This document shows positions 1 to 8,786 of a stretch of DNA of 64,000 nt, piece by piece. The translations under genes and the position numbers were made by a program. Each line of letters begins with the position of its first letter. Position 1 is the stretch's first letter. A model generated the notes under the pieces. That model was not told where the DNA came from, made no database searches, and was given only the letters and a program-made list of their open reading frames with translations. This DNA is from Clostridiales bacterium (GTDB lineage Bacteria; Bacillota; Clostridia; Oscillospirales; Acutalibacteraceae): positions 62,001 to 126,000 of the forward strand of contig JAILOG010000002.1 in the NCBI GenBank assembly GCA_024690965.1, read 5' to 3'.

Positions 1-915
1 GGCTTGTTTAACATAGGTGCCGCAGGACAGTATTCCGTAGGTGCTTTGGGCGCTTTGTATTTTGCGTTGGTGCTTCATATGCCCTGGTACATATGCATTT
101 TGGCAGCAATGCTTTGCGGCGCTGTTTGGGGTGCGATTCCCGGTCTTTTAAAGGCTTTCTTTAACGTAAATGAAGTTATTACTTCAATTATGTTTAACTG
201 GATAGCTCTTTACGGTGTAAATGAGCTTCTTAAAAACAACGTTCTCGGCAAAATGTACGAATCAACAAAGAATAAGACTTATGTTGTTCGCACAACAAGC
301 GCCGGGTCGGCTATACCTAATATGGGACTCGACAATATTTTCTCAAAATCAACAACTATAGCCATATTTATTGCTATCATAGTAGCGATAATTATGTACA
401 TAATCATCAACAAAACAACATTCGGTTATGAATTAAAGGCTTGCGGACATAACAAAGACGCTGCAAAATATGCGGGTATCAATGAGAAGAGAAGTATAAT
501 CCTCTCTATGGTTATCGCAGGCGCTTTGGCAGGTTTGGGTGCCGCGTTGTTCTATCTGTCCGGCGTTGGCGAGTGGAACCCGAATGACTCGACAGCTTGC
601 CCCGCGATAGGCTTTAACGGTATCTCAGTTGCATTGCTTGCCGTATGTAACCCGATAGGATGCGTATTCTCCGCTTTGCTTATATCTCATATAACAGTTG
701 GCGGCAGTTGCCTTGCAACAGCTTATTATCAGCCTGAAATCGCAGATATTATCATAGGCGTTATCATTTACCTTTGCGCTTTTGCAATGCTCTTTAAGAT
801 GCTTATCGGCAAAGTTGTAAAGGTAAAGTCAACTTCCGACGCTAACGCGGATCCTCAAATTGAATTGCATGAGCCGGACTCTGACAAAGAAGCCGAAAAG
901 GAGGATGAAGAATAA
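1..915 (+). CDS. Nucleoside-type ABC transporter permease, 5' end cut by window edge
   Basis: Inner-membrane permease of a BmpA/NupP-type ABC importer (branched-chain/ribose permease superfamily), which takes up nucleosides. The reading frame is open from base 1 and begins inside the conserved stretch GLFNIGAAGQ, which in this family lies near residue 100, so the first membrane segments are missing. Several hydrophobic segments follow, plus the family-typical ACGHNKDAAKYAGIN loop near residues 146-160 of the visible part. The C-terminus is an acidic, charged cytoplasmic tail (EPDSDKEAEKEDEE). The stop overlaps the start of the next permease in TAATG, so the two are translationally coupled. 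Assignment to nucleosides rests on family resemblance and on the phosphorylase gene downstream. Confidence 0.88.
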   Translation, partial: GLFNIGAAGQYSVGALGALYFALVLHMPWYICILAAMLCGAVWGAIPGLLKAFFNVNEVITSIMFNWIALYGVNELLKNNVLGKMYESTKNKTYVVRTTSAGSAIPNMGLDNIFSKSTTIAIFIAIIVAIIMYIIINKTTFGYELKACGHNKDAAKYAGINEKRSIILSMVIAGALAGLGAALFYLSGVGEWNPNDSTACPAIGFNGISVALLAVCNPIGCVFSALLISHITVGGSCLATAYYQPEIADIIIGVIIYLCAFAMLFKMLIGKVVKVKSTSDANADPQIELHEPDSDKEAEKEDEE

Positions 916-1844
916 TGTTACTGCTTATTAAATATACATTACTTTACGGTATCGTTCTTATGCTTGTTGCTTTGGGCGGTATGTTCTCCGAACGAAGCGG
1001 CGTTATCAACCTCGCGCTTGAAGGTATTATGTCTGTCGGCGCACTTGCGGGCGTGCTTACGCTTTGTATTCTTCCTCAGGGTATGGCACCCGGACTTGTA
1101 GTTTTGATTTCCATTGTTGTAAGCGCGGTTGCGGGACTCGTTTATTCTCTGCTTTTGGGATTTTCGGCTATCACGCTTAAAGCCGACCAAACTATCGGCG
1201 GTACTGCTCTTAATATGATGGCGACAGCTCTCGCGGTTGTTATAGTTAAGGTTTTCAACGGCTCTGCGTCAGCAAAGCTCAATTACAGTAACAATGCTTT
1301 CCTTATCGACATTCCTGTTGGTGACGACAAGCTTACCATCAACGTATTTCTTTTCATAGGACTTATAATTCTTTTGCTCGCTTTCTTGTTCCTTTACAAG
1401 ACAAAGTGGGGCTTAAGACTTCGTTCCTGCGGTGAGCATCCTCAGGCAGCAGACTCTGTAGGTATCAATGTTTACCGTTGGAGATACATAGGCGTTATGT
1501 TCTCAGGCCTTCTCGGCGGCATAGGCGGCTTTGCTTATGTTATCCCGTCTGTTTCCACATGGAACTTTGAGGTTGGCGTTACGGGCTTCGGTTTCCTTGC
1601 TCTCGCGGTTATGATCTTCGGTCAGTGGAAGCCTATCAACATTTTCGGCGCTGCTATGTTCTTTGCGGTGTTCAAATCTTTGGCAAACATTGCGGACTCC
1701 ACATTCCTCGCGGGTCTCGGACTTTCGAAGAACGTATACGATATGATGCCGTTTATCGCTTCAATGATAATCCTCGTGCTGTTCTCCAAGAATTCACGCG
1801 CACCTAAGGCAGAGGGTATTCCTTACGATAAGGGCAAGAGATAA
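915..1844 (+). CDS. Nucleoside-type ABC transporter permease (second subunit)
   Basis: Second membrane subunit of the same ABC importer (YufQ/NupQ-type, 309 aa, usual length). It has about eight hydrophobic segments, the GMFSERSGVINLALEG motif at residues 22-37 and the RSCGEHPQAADSVGIN coupling loop in the middle, which matches the loop of the upstream permease. Its ATG overlaps the upstream stop by one base. The ATPase and lipoprotein subunits must lie left of the window. Together with the phosphorylase 99 bp downstream this forms a nucleoside uptake and salvage unit. Confidence 0.9.
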   Translation: MLLLIKYTLLYGIVLMLVALGGMFSERSGVINLALEGIMSVGALAGVLTLCILPQGMAPGLVVLISIVVSAVAGLVYSLLLGFSAITLKADQTIGGTALNMMATALAVVIVKVFNGSASAKLNYSNNAFLIDIPVGDDKLTINVFLFIGLIILLLAFLFLYKTKWGLRLRSCGEHPQAADSVGINVYRWRYIGVMFSGLLGGIGGFAYVIPSVSTWNFEVGVTGFGFLALAVMIFGQWKPINIFGAAMFFAVFKSLANIADSTFLAGLGLSKNVYDMMPFIASMIILVLFSKNSRAPKAEGIPYDKGKR

Positions 1845-1871
1845 TTTGATATTACTGATTTGTTAATGGCA

Positions 1872-1892
1872 GGTGGCCGATATTCGGTCACC
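1872..1892 (+). terminator. Hairpin between permease and phosphorylase genes
   Basis: A 9-bp inverted repeat with one G-U pair (arms 1872-1880 and 1884-1892, 3-base loop) follows the permease operon. The downstream sequence is only weakly T-rich, so it may be a leaky terminator or an mRNA-end stabiliser. Confidence 0.4.
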
Positions 1893-1942
1893 TTCCGCAT
1901 TTAAACTGACTTTTCGATTAATTAATATATGAGGTGATTAAT

Positions 1943-3256
1943 ATGAGAATGTATGATATTATTCAAAACAAGCGTGACGGCGGCGTTATGAGCGATGAAG
2001 AAATTCAATTTTTCGTTGACGGCGTTACAAGCGGAGAAATACCGGATTATCAGATATCGGCGCTTTTGATGGCAATATATTTTCGCGGTATGAACGAGCA
2101 TGAGACATCGGCTCTTACACTTGCCATGGCAAAATCCGGAGATATGATTGATTTGAGCGGAATAAACGGTGTAACTGTTGACAAGCACAGCACCGGCGGC
2201 GTTGGTGACAAAACAACGCTTATAATTGCTCCTATCGTTTCTTCTTTGGGCGGCAAGCTTGCAAAGATGTCGGGCAGAGGTTTAGGTCATACAGGCGGCA
2301 CAGTTGATAAGCTTGAGTCTTTTGACGGATTTAACACAGAGCTTCCGCCGCAGCAGTTCATTGACCAGGTAAACGATATAGGCATATGCGTTGTGGGTCA
2401 GTCGGGCAATTTGGCTCCCTGTGACAAAAAGCTTTACGCTTTGCGCGATGTAACCGCTACTGTAAACAGCATACCGCTTATCGCGTCAAGTATTATGAGC
2501 AAAAAGATAGCCGCGGGCTCGGGTACTATTGTACTTGACGTTAAAACAGGCAGCGGCGCGTTTATGAAAACACTTGAGGACAGTAAGCTTCTCGCGCAAA
2601 AGATGGTTGACATCGGATATTCGGTTGGCAGAAAGACTGCCGCTCTTATCACAAATATGGATATACCGCTTGGTAATGCCATAGGAAATAGTTTAGAAGT
2701 TATAGAAGCTATTGAAACCCTTAAAGGTCACGGACCGAAAGATTTGACAGAGGTCTGCGTTGCGCTTGCATCAAATATGACAATGCTTGTTACCGGAAAG
2801 CCTGTAGAGGAGTGCAAAAAGATGGTTCTCGGTGCAATAGCCGACGGCTCTGCGCTTACAAAGCTCCGTCAGATGGTCGCGGCTCAGGGCGGTAACGCGG
2901 AAATGGTGGATAACACCGATTTGTTTAAGAAAGCGGGCACAATAGAAAACATATGTGCTCCCCGTGACGGCTATATTAAGCATATGGACTGCGAGAAGAT
3001 AGGTATATCAAGTGTTATTCTCGGCGCAGGCAGAGAGAAAAAGGGCGAGCCTATCGACTTCAGCGCGGGTATAATACTAAAGGCAAAAACAGGCGATTTT
3101 GTGAAGAAGGGCGATGTTCTTGCAGAGTTCCATACTAATCTGCCAAACAAGCTTTCAGACGCGGAAGAGCTGTTTATGAGCGCAATAGAGTTCTCGGATG
3201 ATAAGGTAGATGAGCCTGTACTTGTTTACGATATCATTTCAAAGCCGAGCAAATAA
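1943..3256 (+). CDS. pdp: Pyrimidine-nucleoside phosphorylase
   Basis: Cleaves uridine or thymidine with phosphate to the free base and (deoxy)ribose-1-phosphate (PyNP/DeoA family, 437 aa, normal length). The family signature is present: KHSTGGVGDKTT (phosphate site) followed by SGRGLGHTGGTVDKLE. The C-terminal alpha/beta domain with HTNLPNK is intact. I choose the ATG at 1943 (MRMYDII) because GAGGTG at 1931-1936 is its ribosome binding site; the GTG at 1934 lies inside that site. It sits downstream of the nucleoside permeases, which fits import followed by phosphorolysis. PyNP (broad) and thymidine-specific DeoA cannot be told apart here. Confidence 0.95.
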   Translation: MRMYDIIQNKRDGGVMSDEEIQFFVDGVTSGEIPDYQISALLMAIYFRGMNEHETSALTLAMAKSGDMIDLSGINGVTVDKHSTGGVGDKTTLIIAPIVSSLGGKLAKMSGRGLGHTGGTVDKLESFDGFNTELPPQQFIDQVNDIGICVVGQSGNLAPCDKKLYALRDVTATVNSIPLIASSIMSKKIAAGSGTIVLDVKTGSGAFMKTLEDSKLLAQKMVDIGYSVGRKTAALITNMDIPLGNAIGNSLEVIEAIETLKGHGPKDLTEVCVALASNMTMLVTGKPVEECKKMVLGAIADGSALTKLRQMVAAQGGNAEMVDNTDLFKKAGTIENICAPRDGYIKHMDCEKIGISSVILGAGREKKGEPIDFSAGIILKAKTGDFVKKGDVLAEFHTNLPNKLSDAEELFMSAIEFSDDKVDEPVLVYDIISKPSK

Positions 3257-3277
3257 GAATAATAAATAGATAAAATA

Positions 3278-3307
3278 AGCGCTTCCGATTGCAAGACCGG
3301 AAGCGCT
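3278..3307. terminator. Bidirectional terminator between pdp and acpP
   Basis: Perfect 10-bp inverted repeat (arms 3278-3287 and 3298-3307, 10-base loop) between convergent genes. Read on the minus strand the hairpin is followed by a T-rich run, so it ends acpP transcription well; on the plus strand the tail is weaker. Confidence 0.75.
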
Positions 3308-3342
3308 GTTAGTATATTATTGAATAATCGTTTGTTTAACGA

Positions 3343-3570
3343 TTAAATATTAGCTTCTATAAAGCTGCACAAATCCCCCACGGATTTGATACCCTCAACA
3401 TCGGTATCGGGCATATCAAGGTCAAATTCACTTTCTATGCTCATCATAAGATCAACAATATCAAGTGAATCGGCACCCAAATCGTCTTCTATTAGAGTTT
3501 CGGGTGTTATGGTGTCTTCATCAATATCAAACTGTTCGCTTAAAATCTTTCTAATCTTTTCAAAAATCAT
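3343..3570 (-). CDS. acpP: Acyl carrier protein
   Basis: Small acidic carrier of acyl chains in fatty-acid synthesis, 75 aa, the usual size. The 4'-phosphopantetheine attachment motif LGADSLDIVDL is intact, with the serine at about residue 35. The start MIFEKIRKIL at 3570 is chosen because AGGAG lies just upstream; a longer in-frame version would add a non-conserved extension. It stands alone between convergent and divergent neighbours, away from other fab genes, so it could be a second ACP serving another pathway; the sequence alone does not settle this. Confidence 0.93.
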   Translation of the reverse strand: MIFEKIRKILSEQFDIDEDTITPETLIEDDLGADSLDIVDLMMSIESEFDLDMPDTDVEGIKSVGDLCSFIEANI

Positions 3571-3824
3571 ACATGGGCTCCTTTTGATAACATTATATAA
3601 TTTTAAATTTGTTGAAGTGGACAAAAAAAGAATTGTATGATAAAATTACAGGCAACACAAATCTTATATATCCGAACCACTGCATAACATATTAATATTT
3701 GTAAGCTGCTTTGTCAATAGTATTTTATATATTTTTTACTATTTTTAGCCCTATTATTTACAAATTCATTTGCATACATATTTTAAGTATTTGTGTACTT
3801 GATTATGGGGAGAAAACATTAGTT

Positions 3825-4334
3825 ATGAAGGCAAAAAATATAGCTGTATGCGGATTTATGGGCTGCGGAAAGACAACGGTTGCCGAGTCTTGCGCCAAAA
3901 TGCTCGGCATGTCATTTGCCGACACCGACGCAATAACAGAAAAAGAATGTAATATGAAAATAAATGAAATATTTAAGAATTTTGGTGAAGATTATTTTCG
4001 ACAAAAGGAATATGAAGTTCTGAAAATGCTTTGCGAAAGCAAGAATATGTTTATTTCACTGGGTGGGGGAACAGTGCTTGATCCACGCTGCAGAGAACTT
4101 TTGAAAGAGCGTTGTATAACAGTGTTTTTAGATGTTCCGTTTGATATAATAACATCACGCCTGAAAAACGATACTTCACGCCCGTTGATAAAGAACAAGA
4201 ACACGGATGAGGTCTATTCGCTATATTTACAAAGAAAGGAAATATATTTATCGTGCGCGGATCTGGTGATATCGGGAAATAACACGCCGTTTGCCGCAGC
4301 GAGTGAAATCGCCAAAAGAATTAAGGCTATGTAA
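3825..4334 (+). CDS. aroK: Shikimate kinase
   Basis: Phosphorylates shikimate at the 3-hydroxyl with ATP (aromatic amino acid pathway, cytosol). 169 aa, the normal length. Visible motifs: Walker A GFMGCGKTT near residues 11-19, the substrate-binding FADTDA motif, FGEDYFRQKE with the conserved Arg, and SLGGGTVLD (shikimate-binding GGG). The start at 3825 (MKAKNIAVCG) follows GGGGAG; the hydrophobic in-frame extension upstream is low-complexity leader, not family sequence. Next gene starts 29 bp downstream. Confidence 0.93.
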   Translation: MKAKNIAVCGFMGCGKTTVAESCAKMLGMSFADTDAITEKECNMKINEIFKNFGEDYFRQKEYEVLKMLCESKNMFISLGGGTVLDPRCRELLKERCITVFLDVPFDIITSRLKNDTSRPLIKNKNTDEVYSLYLQRKEIYLSCADLVISGNNTPFAAASEIAKRIKAM

Positions 4335-4363
4335 AAGGTGAAAGGAAAATAGGGTAATTTGAA

Positions 4364-5875
4364 ATGAAAAAAATCCTTAACTTTATTTATATACATCATT
4401 ATGCCGCGCTTGCTGCATTTTGTGTTATATTAGGTATGTGCGCGGGCCTTTTTTGGAATTACAACAGTATTAATTACAACTTAGCGGCAGTAGTCGCCAA
4501 TGTTATCATTATTCTTACGTGCTTTGGCACGGGGATGTTTTTTAAGATTAGAAATACTCTCAGTGAAAAAAAGATTATAACACTGATTTTCATTATAGGA
4601 TTATCGTTGAGACTTGTGTATATACTTACATTACCTTCCACCTCGCATCAACACGATGTAGAGATTTTCGGCAACGGCTCAGGTCACGCGGGCTACATTG
4701 AATATTTCCTCTATAACCGTTCTTTACCCGATTTTGATCCCATAAGTGTGTGGCAGTTTTATCATCCGCCGCTACATCATATTATATGCGCCGTGTGGAT
4801 GCGACTGCAAATGTTTATAGGAGTTTCATATGACTCCGCAATAGAGGGGATTCAATTTCTCCCGTTTTTTTATTCGGGTGTTTGCTGTATTGTCTGTATA
4901 AAAATATTCAAATCAGCAGGGCTTAAAAACTTACCGTTTTATCTTGCGTGCCTTTTTGTGTGCGTAAACCCCACATTTAGGTTTTTTTCGGGCAGTATAA
5001 ATAACGATTGCCTTTGCGCAATGTTTATGTTTCTCGCAGTTTATCATACAATTAATTGGTATGACAACAAAAGGATAAGAACAATATTGCCGGTTGCGAT
5101 ATGCCTGGGGCTTGGTATGATTACAAAACTTTCTGCCGGCCTTGTTGCAATTGGAATTGCATTCGTATTCTTATATGCGCTTATTAAAGAGCGCGCAAAA
5201 GCAAGACTTATAGGGCAATATGCCGTGTTTGGGGCAGTATGCGTGCCCATAGGGCTTTCGTGGACAGTAAGAAACCTTGTTATGTTCAACACACCCATAA
5301 ATTACGTGCCCGATTTAGGGTCTGATAACTATCAGTATATCGGTAATTATTCCGTGTTGCGCAGGTTATTCGATTTTTCACCTTATCAGTTTTCTTCTCC
5401 TTTTATTGCGTGGGGTGAACATTCGGGAGACTCTTATTATGAATTTAATCCTACTGTAGGTTATTTGAAAACAGCCTGCTTTGAAGAATATTTTTCCGAT
5501 ATAAAAATATTGCCGTTTATTATGTTGATGGCTTTTTGCCTATGTGTTGTCGCGGCTTTAAGCGGGCTTGTGCTTTTTATTATTGATTTAAAAAAATCCC
5601 ATCGCAGGCTGCCATTTGCAATTGTTGCCGTTTGCACCTCTGTTTATTTTATTTCTTACTATGCTTTTTGTTTGAAATACCCTCAGGTTTGCACGATGAA
5701 CGCAAGATATGTACCAATGGCTGTATTGATGATACCAATGTTTTTTGCTTACTTGATTGCCGATTTTCAGAATGAGAATTCTAAATTGCTTAAACCGGTG
5801 CGTTTGATATCTGTTGTTTCGGTATGCATATGTTGTGTTATGTCTGTTATAATCTATTCGGTTGTTCTTATATAG
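4364..5875 (+). CDS. GT-C type membrane glycosyltransferase (family 39-like)
   Basis: 503-residue integral membrane protein with about eleven hydrophobic segments. After the first segments there is a conserved extracytoplasmic loop with paired acidic and histidine residues (HQHDVE near residue 104 and YHPPLHH near 138), typical of GT-C polyprenyl-phosphate sugar transferases such as the PMT/ArnT group. These enzymes move a sugar from a lipid carrier to a protein or lipid on the outer membrane face. The acceptor cannot be read from sequence. It lies between aroK and a small membrane protein gene and ahead of the pilus locus, so glycosylation of surface protein is possible but only inference. 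Confidence 0.7.
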   Translation: MKKILNFIYIHHYAALAAFCVILGMCAGLFWNYNSINYNLAAVVANVIIILTCFGTGMFFKIRNTLSEKKIITLIFIIGLSLRLVYILTLPSTSHQHDVEIFGNGSGHAGYIEYFLYNRSLPDFDPISVWQFYHPPLHHIICAVWMRLQMFIGVSYDSAIEGIQFLPFFYSGVCCIVCIKIFKSAGLKNLPFYLACLFVCVNPTFRFFSGSINNDCLCAMFMFLAVYHTINWYDNKRIRTILPVAICLGLGMITKLSAGLVAIGIAFVFLYALIKERAKARLIGQYAVFGAVCVPIGLSWTVRNLVMFNTPINYVPDLGSDNYQYIGNYSVLRRLFDFSPYQFSSPFIAWGEHSGDSYYEFNPTVGYLKTACFEEYFSDIKILPFIMLMAFCLCVVAALSGLVLFIIDLKKSHRRLPFAIVAVCTSVYFISYYAFCLKYPQVCTMNARYVPMAVLMIPMFFAYLIADFQNENSKLLKPVRLISVVSVCICCVMSVIIYSVVLI

Positions 5876-5932
5876 TTTATTAAAATAATATGTTAACAAA
5901 TTTACTGCGCTAATGTGCCGGAGGATGGTTTT

Positions 5933-6133
5933 ATGCTTATAAAATTGACAAAAATAATGCTTGTAATTGCCGCGATTTTCCTTTTTGCGGGCTTGGGGTG
6001 CTATGCCTTAACATTTGCGAATATTTTTTCGCAGCAAAAGCTTGAAATGCTTTCGAGCGTTATATGTATGGTTGCCTGCGTTTTTGCCGCAGGGGGAATA
6101 GTTGCAGGTACATTATCATTTGATGAAAAATGA
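5933..6133 (+). CDS. Small two-helix membrane protein
   Basis: A 66-residue protein with two hydrophobic helices, separated by the polar stretch FSQQKLEM, and a short charged tail. The ATG at 5933 is chosen because GGAGG precedes it at 5920-5924; a GTG at 5915 would put the RBS inside the gene. It follows the glycosyltransferase by 57 bp and precedes the pilus promoter. No family recognised; it may be an accessory of the glycosyltransferase. Confidence 0.6.
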   Translation: MLIKLTKIMLVIAAIFLFAGLGCYALTFANIFSQQKLEMLSSVICMVACVFAAGGIVAGTLSFDEK

Positions 6134-6202
6134 CACAATATTACATATTCACAAAAAATATATCTAAATAAAGCTTATTTTAAAGAATTGTGCCAATTTA
6201 TA

Positions 6203-6232
6203 TTGACTTTAACAATTGTTTCGTGGTAATAT
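6203..6232 (+). promoter_or_regulatory. Predicted sigma-A promoter of the Tad pilus locus
   Basis: TTGACT at 6203-6208, an 18-base spacer, then TAATAT at 6227-6232, 55 bp ahead of the tadZ start and directly downstream of an unrelated gene. This is the only good promoter match at the left end of the pilus locus. Confidence 0.6.
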
Positions 6233-6287
6233 ATAAACGGAATATAAAGAGTAACTGTGCGCTCACAGACGAAAGGAAAGATTTATT

Positions 6288-7355
6288 TTGAAAATAAAAT
6301 TAGCTATTTTAGAGCATGATAAAAATTATCTTTCAAGGGTGATAACCGCCTTTAATAACCGCTTTGCCGACAAGCTTCAGGTTTATTCCTTCACAAAGGC
6401 GGATGAGGTAACATACTCAACAATAAAAGATGTAAAAATAGACGTGCTTATTTCTTCGGACCATTTTGATATAGATTTTTCACAAATACCGAAAGCGTGC
6501 GCGTTCGCCTATTTTGTTGAATCTCCGGGAATAGAGCAATATAATGACCGTCCCGCAATATGTAAATTTCAGAAGGCGGATTTGATATATAAAGAGATAC
6601 TTAATATATTCTCCGAGGTTGCAGCCAATATTTCTGGTGTCAGTCTTTCGGGAGACGAAACTTCAAAAGTTATTCTCTTTACATCGGTTGCGGGCGGAGT
6701 GGGAAGCTCCACGTGTGCCGCGGCTTACGCAAAGTTTTTGGCATTGCACGGGCAGAAACCTCTTTATTTGAATATGGAGATGCTTGGTAATTCTAACGTA
6801 TTTTTCTCAGGCAACGGTCAATATACTTTCTCTGATATAATCTACGCCGTAAAAAGTAAGAAAACAAACCTTGTTATGAAGCTCGAAAGCTGTGTGAAGC
6901 AAGACGACAGCGGCGTAAGCTTTTACGACCCCTGTACATTGCCGCTTGATATGACAGAGCTTAACGCAGAAGAAATATCATCAATAATAAGAACGCTGAA
7001 AACCACCAATTCTTACACACATATTGTTATTGACGCAGATTTTTCATTAGACGCCGGAATGTTTGCCATGCTGAAGGCGGCTTCGGATGTGGTTCTTGTT
7101 GCGGACGGTTCCGCAGTAAGCAATTCAAAATTCAAGGCGTTTTACGACGCGTTTTCAATTCTTGAAAAGCAACAGGATCTGCGTGTTATGTCTAAGCTTC
7201 ATATCGTTTATAACAAATTCAGCAACAAAACGAGCAACGAGCTTCCGGTAGAGGGACTTAATGTATTGGGCGGCATACCGAAGTTTGAGCACGCATCCGT
7301 AAAGCAGGTAGTTGAGCAGATTTCAACAATGGACGTGTTCAAAAATTTTATCTGA
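6288..7355 (+). CDS. tadZ: TadZ/CpaE-like pilus localisation ATPase
   Basis: 355-residue protein with an N-terminal receiver-like region (about 1-115) and a C-terminal MinD/ParA-like region (about 125-355), the layout of TadZ/CpaE, which places the Tad pilus machine at its cell position. The deviant Walker A site reads VAGGVGSST at 134-142: both lysines of the usual KGGxGK[ST] are replaced, so ATP hydrolysis is doubtful. The DADFSLDAG stretch corresponds to Walker B. TTG start at 6288 after GAAAGGAAAG. First gene of the pilus locus, before tadA. Confidence 0.85.
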   Translation: MKIKLAILEHDKNYLSRVITAFNNRFADKLQVYSFTKADEVTYSTIKDVKIDVLISSDHFDIDFSQIPKACAFAYFVESPGIEQYNDRPAICKFQKADLIYKEILNIFSEVAANISGVSLSGDETSKVILFTSVAGGVGSSTCAAAYAKFLALHGQKPLYLNMEMLGNSNVFFSGNGQYTFSDIIYAVKSKKTNLVMKLESCVKQDDSGVSFYDPCTLPLDMTELNAEEISSIIRTLKTTNSYTHIVIDADFSLDAGMFAMLKAASDVVLVADGSAVSNSKFKAFYDAFSILEKQQDLRVMSKLHIVYNKFSNKTSNELPVEGLNVLGGIPKFEHASVKQVVEQISTMDVFKNFI

Positions 7356-7490
7356 TGTTTCGATGAAAATCAAATGAATGTTTTGTGTTTTTTCGCCGAT
7401 TTTCACATTAATATGCTATTATGTTAATGAGGAAAAGTATAACCATAAAAGCACAATTAGATATTACAAAATGATCTGCGGGTGACTGTT

Positions 7491-8729
7491 ATGGATGAAA
7501 ATATTCAAGAAAAATTAGTTGAAGAAATAAAGAGTTATATTGCCGATAATTTGCGATTGAGTGAGTTATCGGATGAGCAGCTTGAGGACGAAATAGAAAG
7601 AATAATACATATAAAGACCGAAGGCAAATATATCTCAATAGAGCAAAAAATAAACATAAAAGAGCTTGTGTTCAGCTCAATAAGAGGCTTGGGATTGCTT
7701 GACAGCATAATCAGAGACGAGTCTATAACTGAGGTTATGATAAACGGTTACGACCACATATTCATAGAGAAAAACGGCCGTTTGCAGAGGCTTGACGCCC
7801 AGTTTGAGAGTGAGAGGCGCTTGGAGGATATCATTCAGAGAATAGTAGGTATGTCTGGAAGAGAAGTTAACCAGTCTAATCCGATAGTTGATACCCGCTT
7901 GCAGGACGGCAGCCGTGTAAACGTTGTTTTACCGCCAATAGCGCTGTGCGGACCCACAATGACAATCCGAAGATTCTCAAAAACCCCTATGACAATGGAA
8001 AAGCTTATAGAATTCGGTTCGCTTACGCCGGAAATCGCAAAGCAACTGCAGCTTCTTGTAAGAGCGAAATATAATATCTTTATAAGCGGAGGTACAGGCT
8101 CGGGTAAAACGACATTTCTTAACGCTCTTTCAAACTATATCCCTAAAGACGAGCGTATTATAACGATAGAAGACTCCGCCGAGCTTCAGATAAAGGGAAT
8201 AGATAACCTTGTTAGTCTTGAAACGAGAAATGCCAACTCGGCAGGCACAGGTCAGATCACAATAAGAGATCTTATAAAATCCTCTTTGCGTATGAGACCC
8301 GAAAGAATAGTAGTAGGCGAGGTCAGAGGAGGAGAAGCGCTTGATATGCTTCAGGCGATGAATACGGGACATGACGGTTCTCTCTCTACAGGTCACGCAA
8401 ACTCAACCGAAGATATGCTCAGCCGTTTGGAAACAATGGTTTTGCAGGGCAGCGCGGGATTGCCGCTTGAGGCTATAAGACAGCAGATAGCTTCCGCGCT
8501 TGATATAATAATCCACCTTTCACGTTTGAGAGATCACTCCCGTAAAACAATGGAGATCACCGAGGTAGTGGGATACGAAAACGGAAAAATACTCCTTAAT
8601 CCCCTTTATGTGTTTGAGGAGGACGAAAACACAAAAATAGATAAGGTTTCCGGCTCATTAAAGAGAACGAAAAATAAGATGATCCACACACAGAAGCTTA
8701 GACTGTCGGGTATATACGAAGAAATATAA
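7491..8729 (+). CDS. tadA: TadA/CpaF pilus assembly ATPase
   Basis: Hexameric type II/IV secretion-family ATPase that powers Flp pilus assembly at the cytoplasmic face. 412 aa. Walker A GGTGSGKTT at residues 200-208, Asp-box region around IEDSAELQ, Walker B RIVVGEVRGGE, and the His box TGHDGSLSTGHANS are all intact, so it should be catalytically active. The ATG at 7491 is chosen because GGGTGA lies at 7480-7485. TadA normally partners TadB and TadC, which follow directly. Confidence 0.95.
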   Translation: MDENIQEKLVEEIKSYIADNLRLSELSDEQLEDEIERIIHIKTEGKYISIEQKINIKELVFSSIRGLGLLDSIIRDESITEVMINGYDHIFIEKNGRLQRLDAQFESERRLEDIIQRIVGMSGREVNQSNPIVDTRLQDGSRVNVVLPPIALCGPTMTIRRFSKTPMTMEKLIEFGSLTPEIAKQLQLLVRAKYNIFISGGTGSGKTTFLNALSNYIPKDERIITIEDSAELQIKGIDNLVSLETRNANSAGTGQITIRDLIKSSLRMRPERIVVGEVRGGEALDMLQAMNTGHDGSLSTGHANSTEDMLSRLETMVLQGSAGLPLEAIRQQIASALDIIIHLSRLRDHSRKTMEITEVVGYENGKILLNPLYVFEEDENTKIDKVSGSLKRTKNKMIHTQKLRLSGIYEEI

Positions 8730-8786
8730 CAAGGTCTAAGCGCTGCGGCAGAATATTTAATCACGGAAATGCAGAGGTGATTACGC

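Noticed and set aside
4-6. TTG at base 4 as the start of the first permease
   Set aside because: It lies inside the conserved GLFNIGAAGQ stretch; the true start is left of the window.
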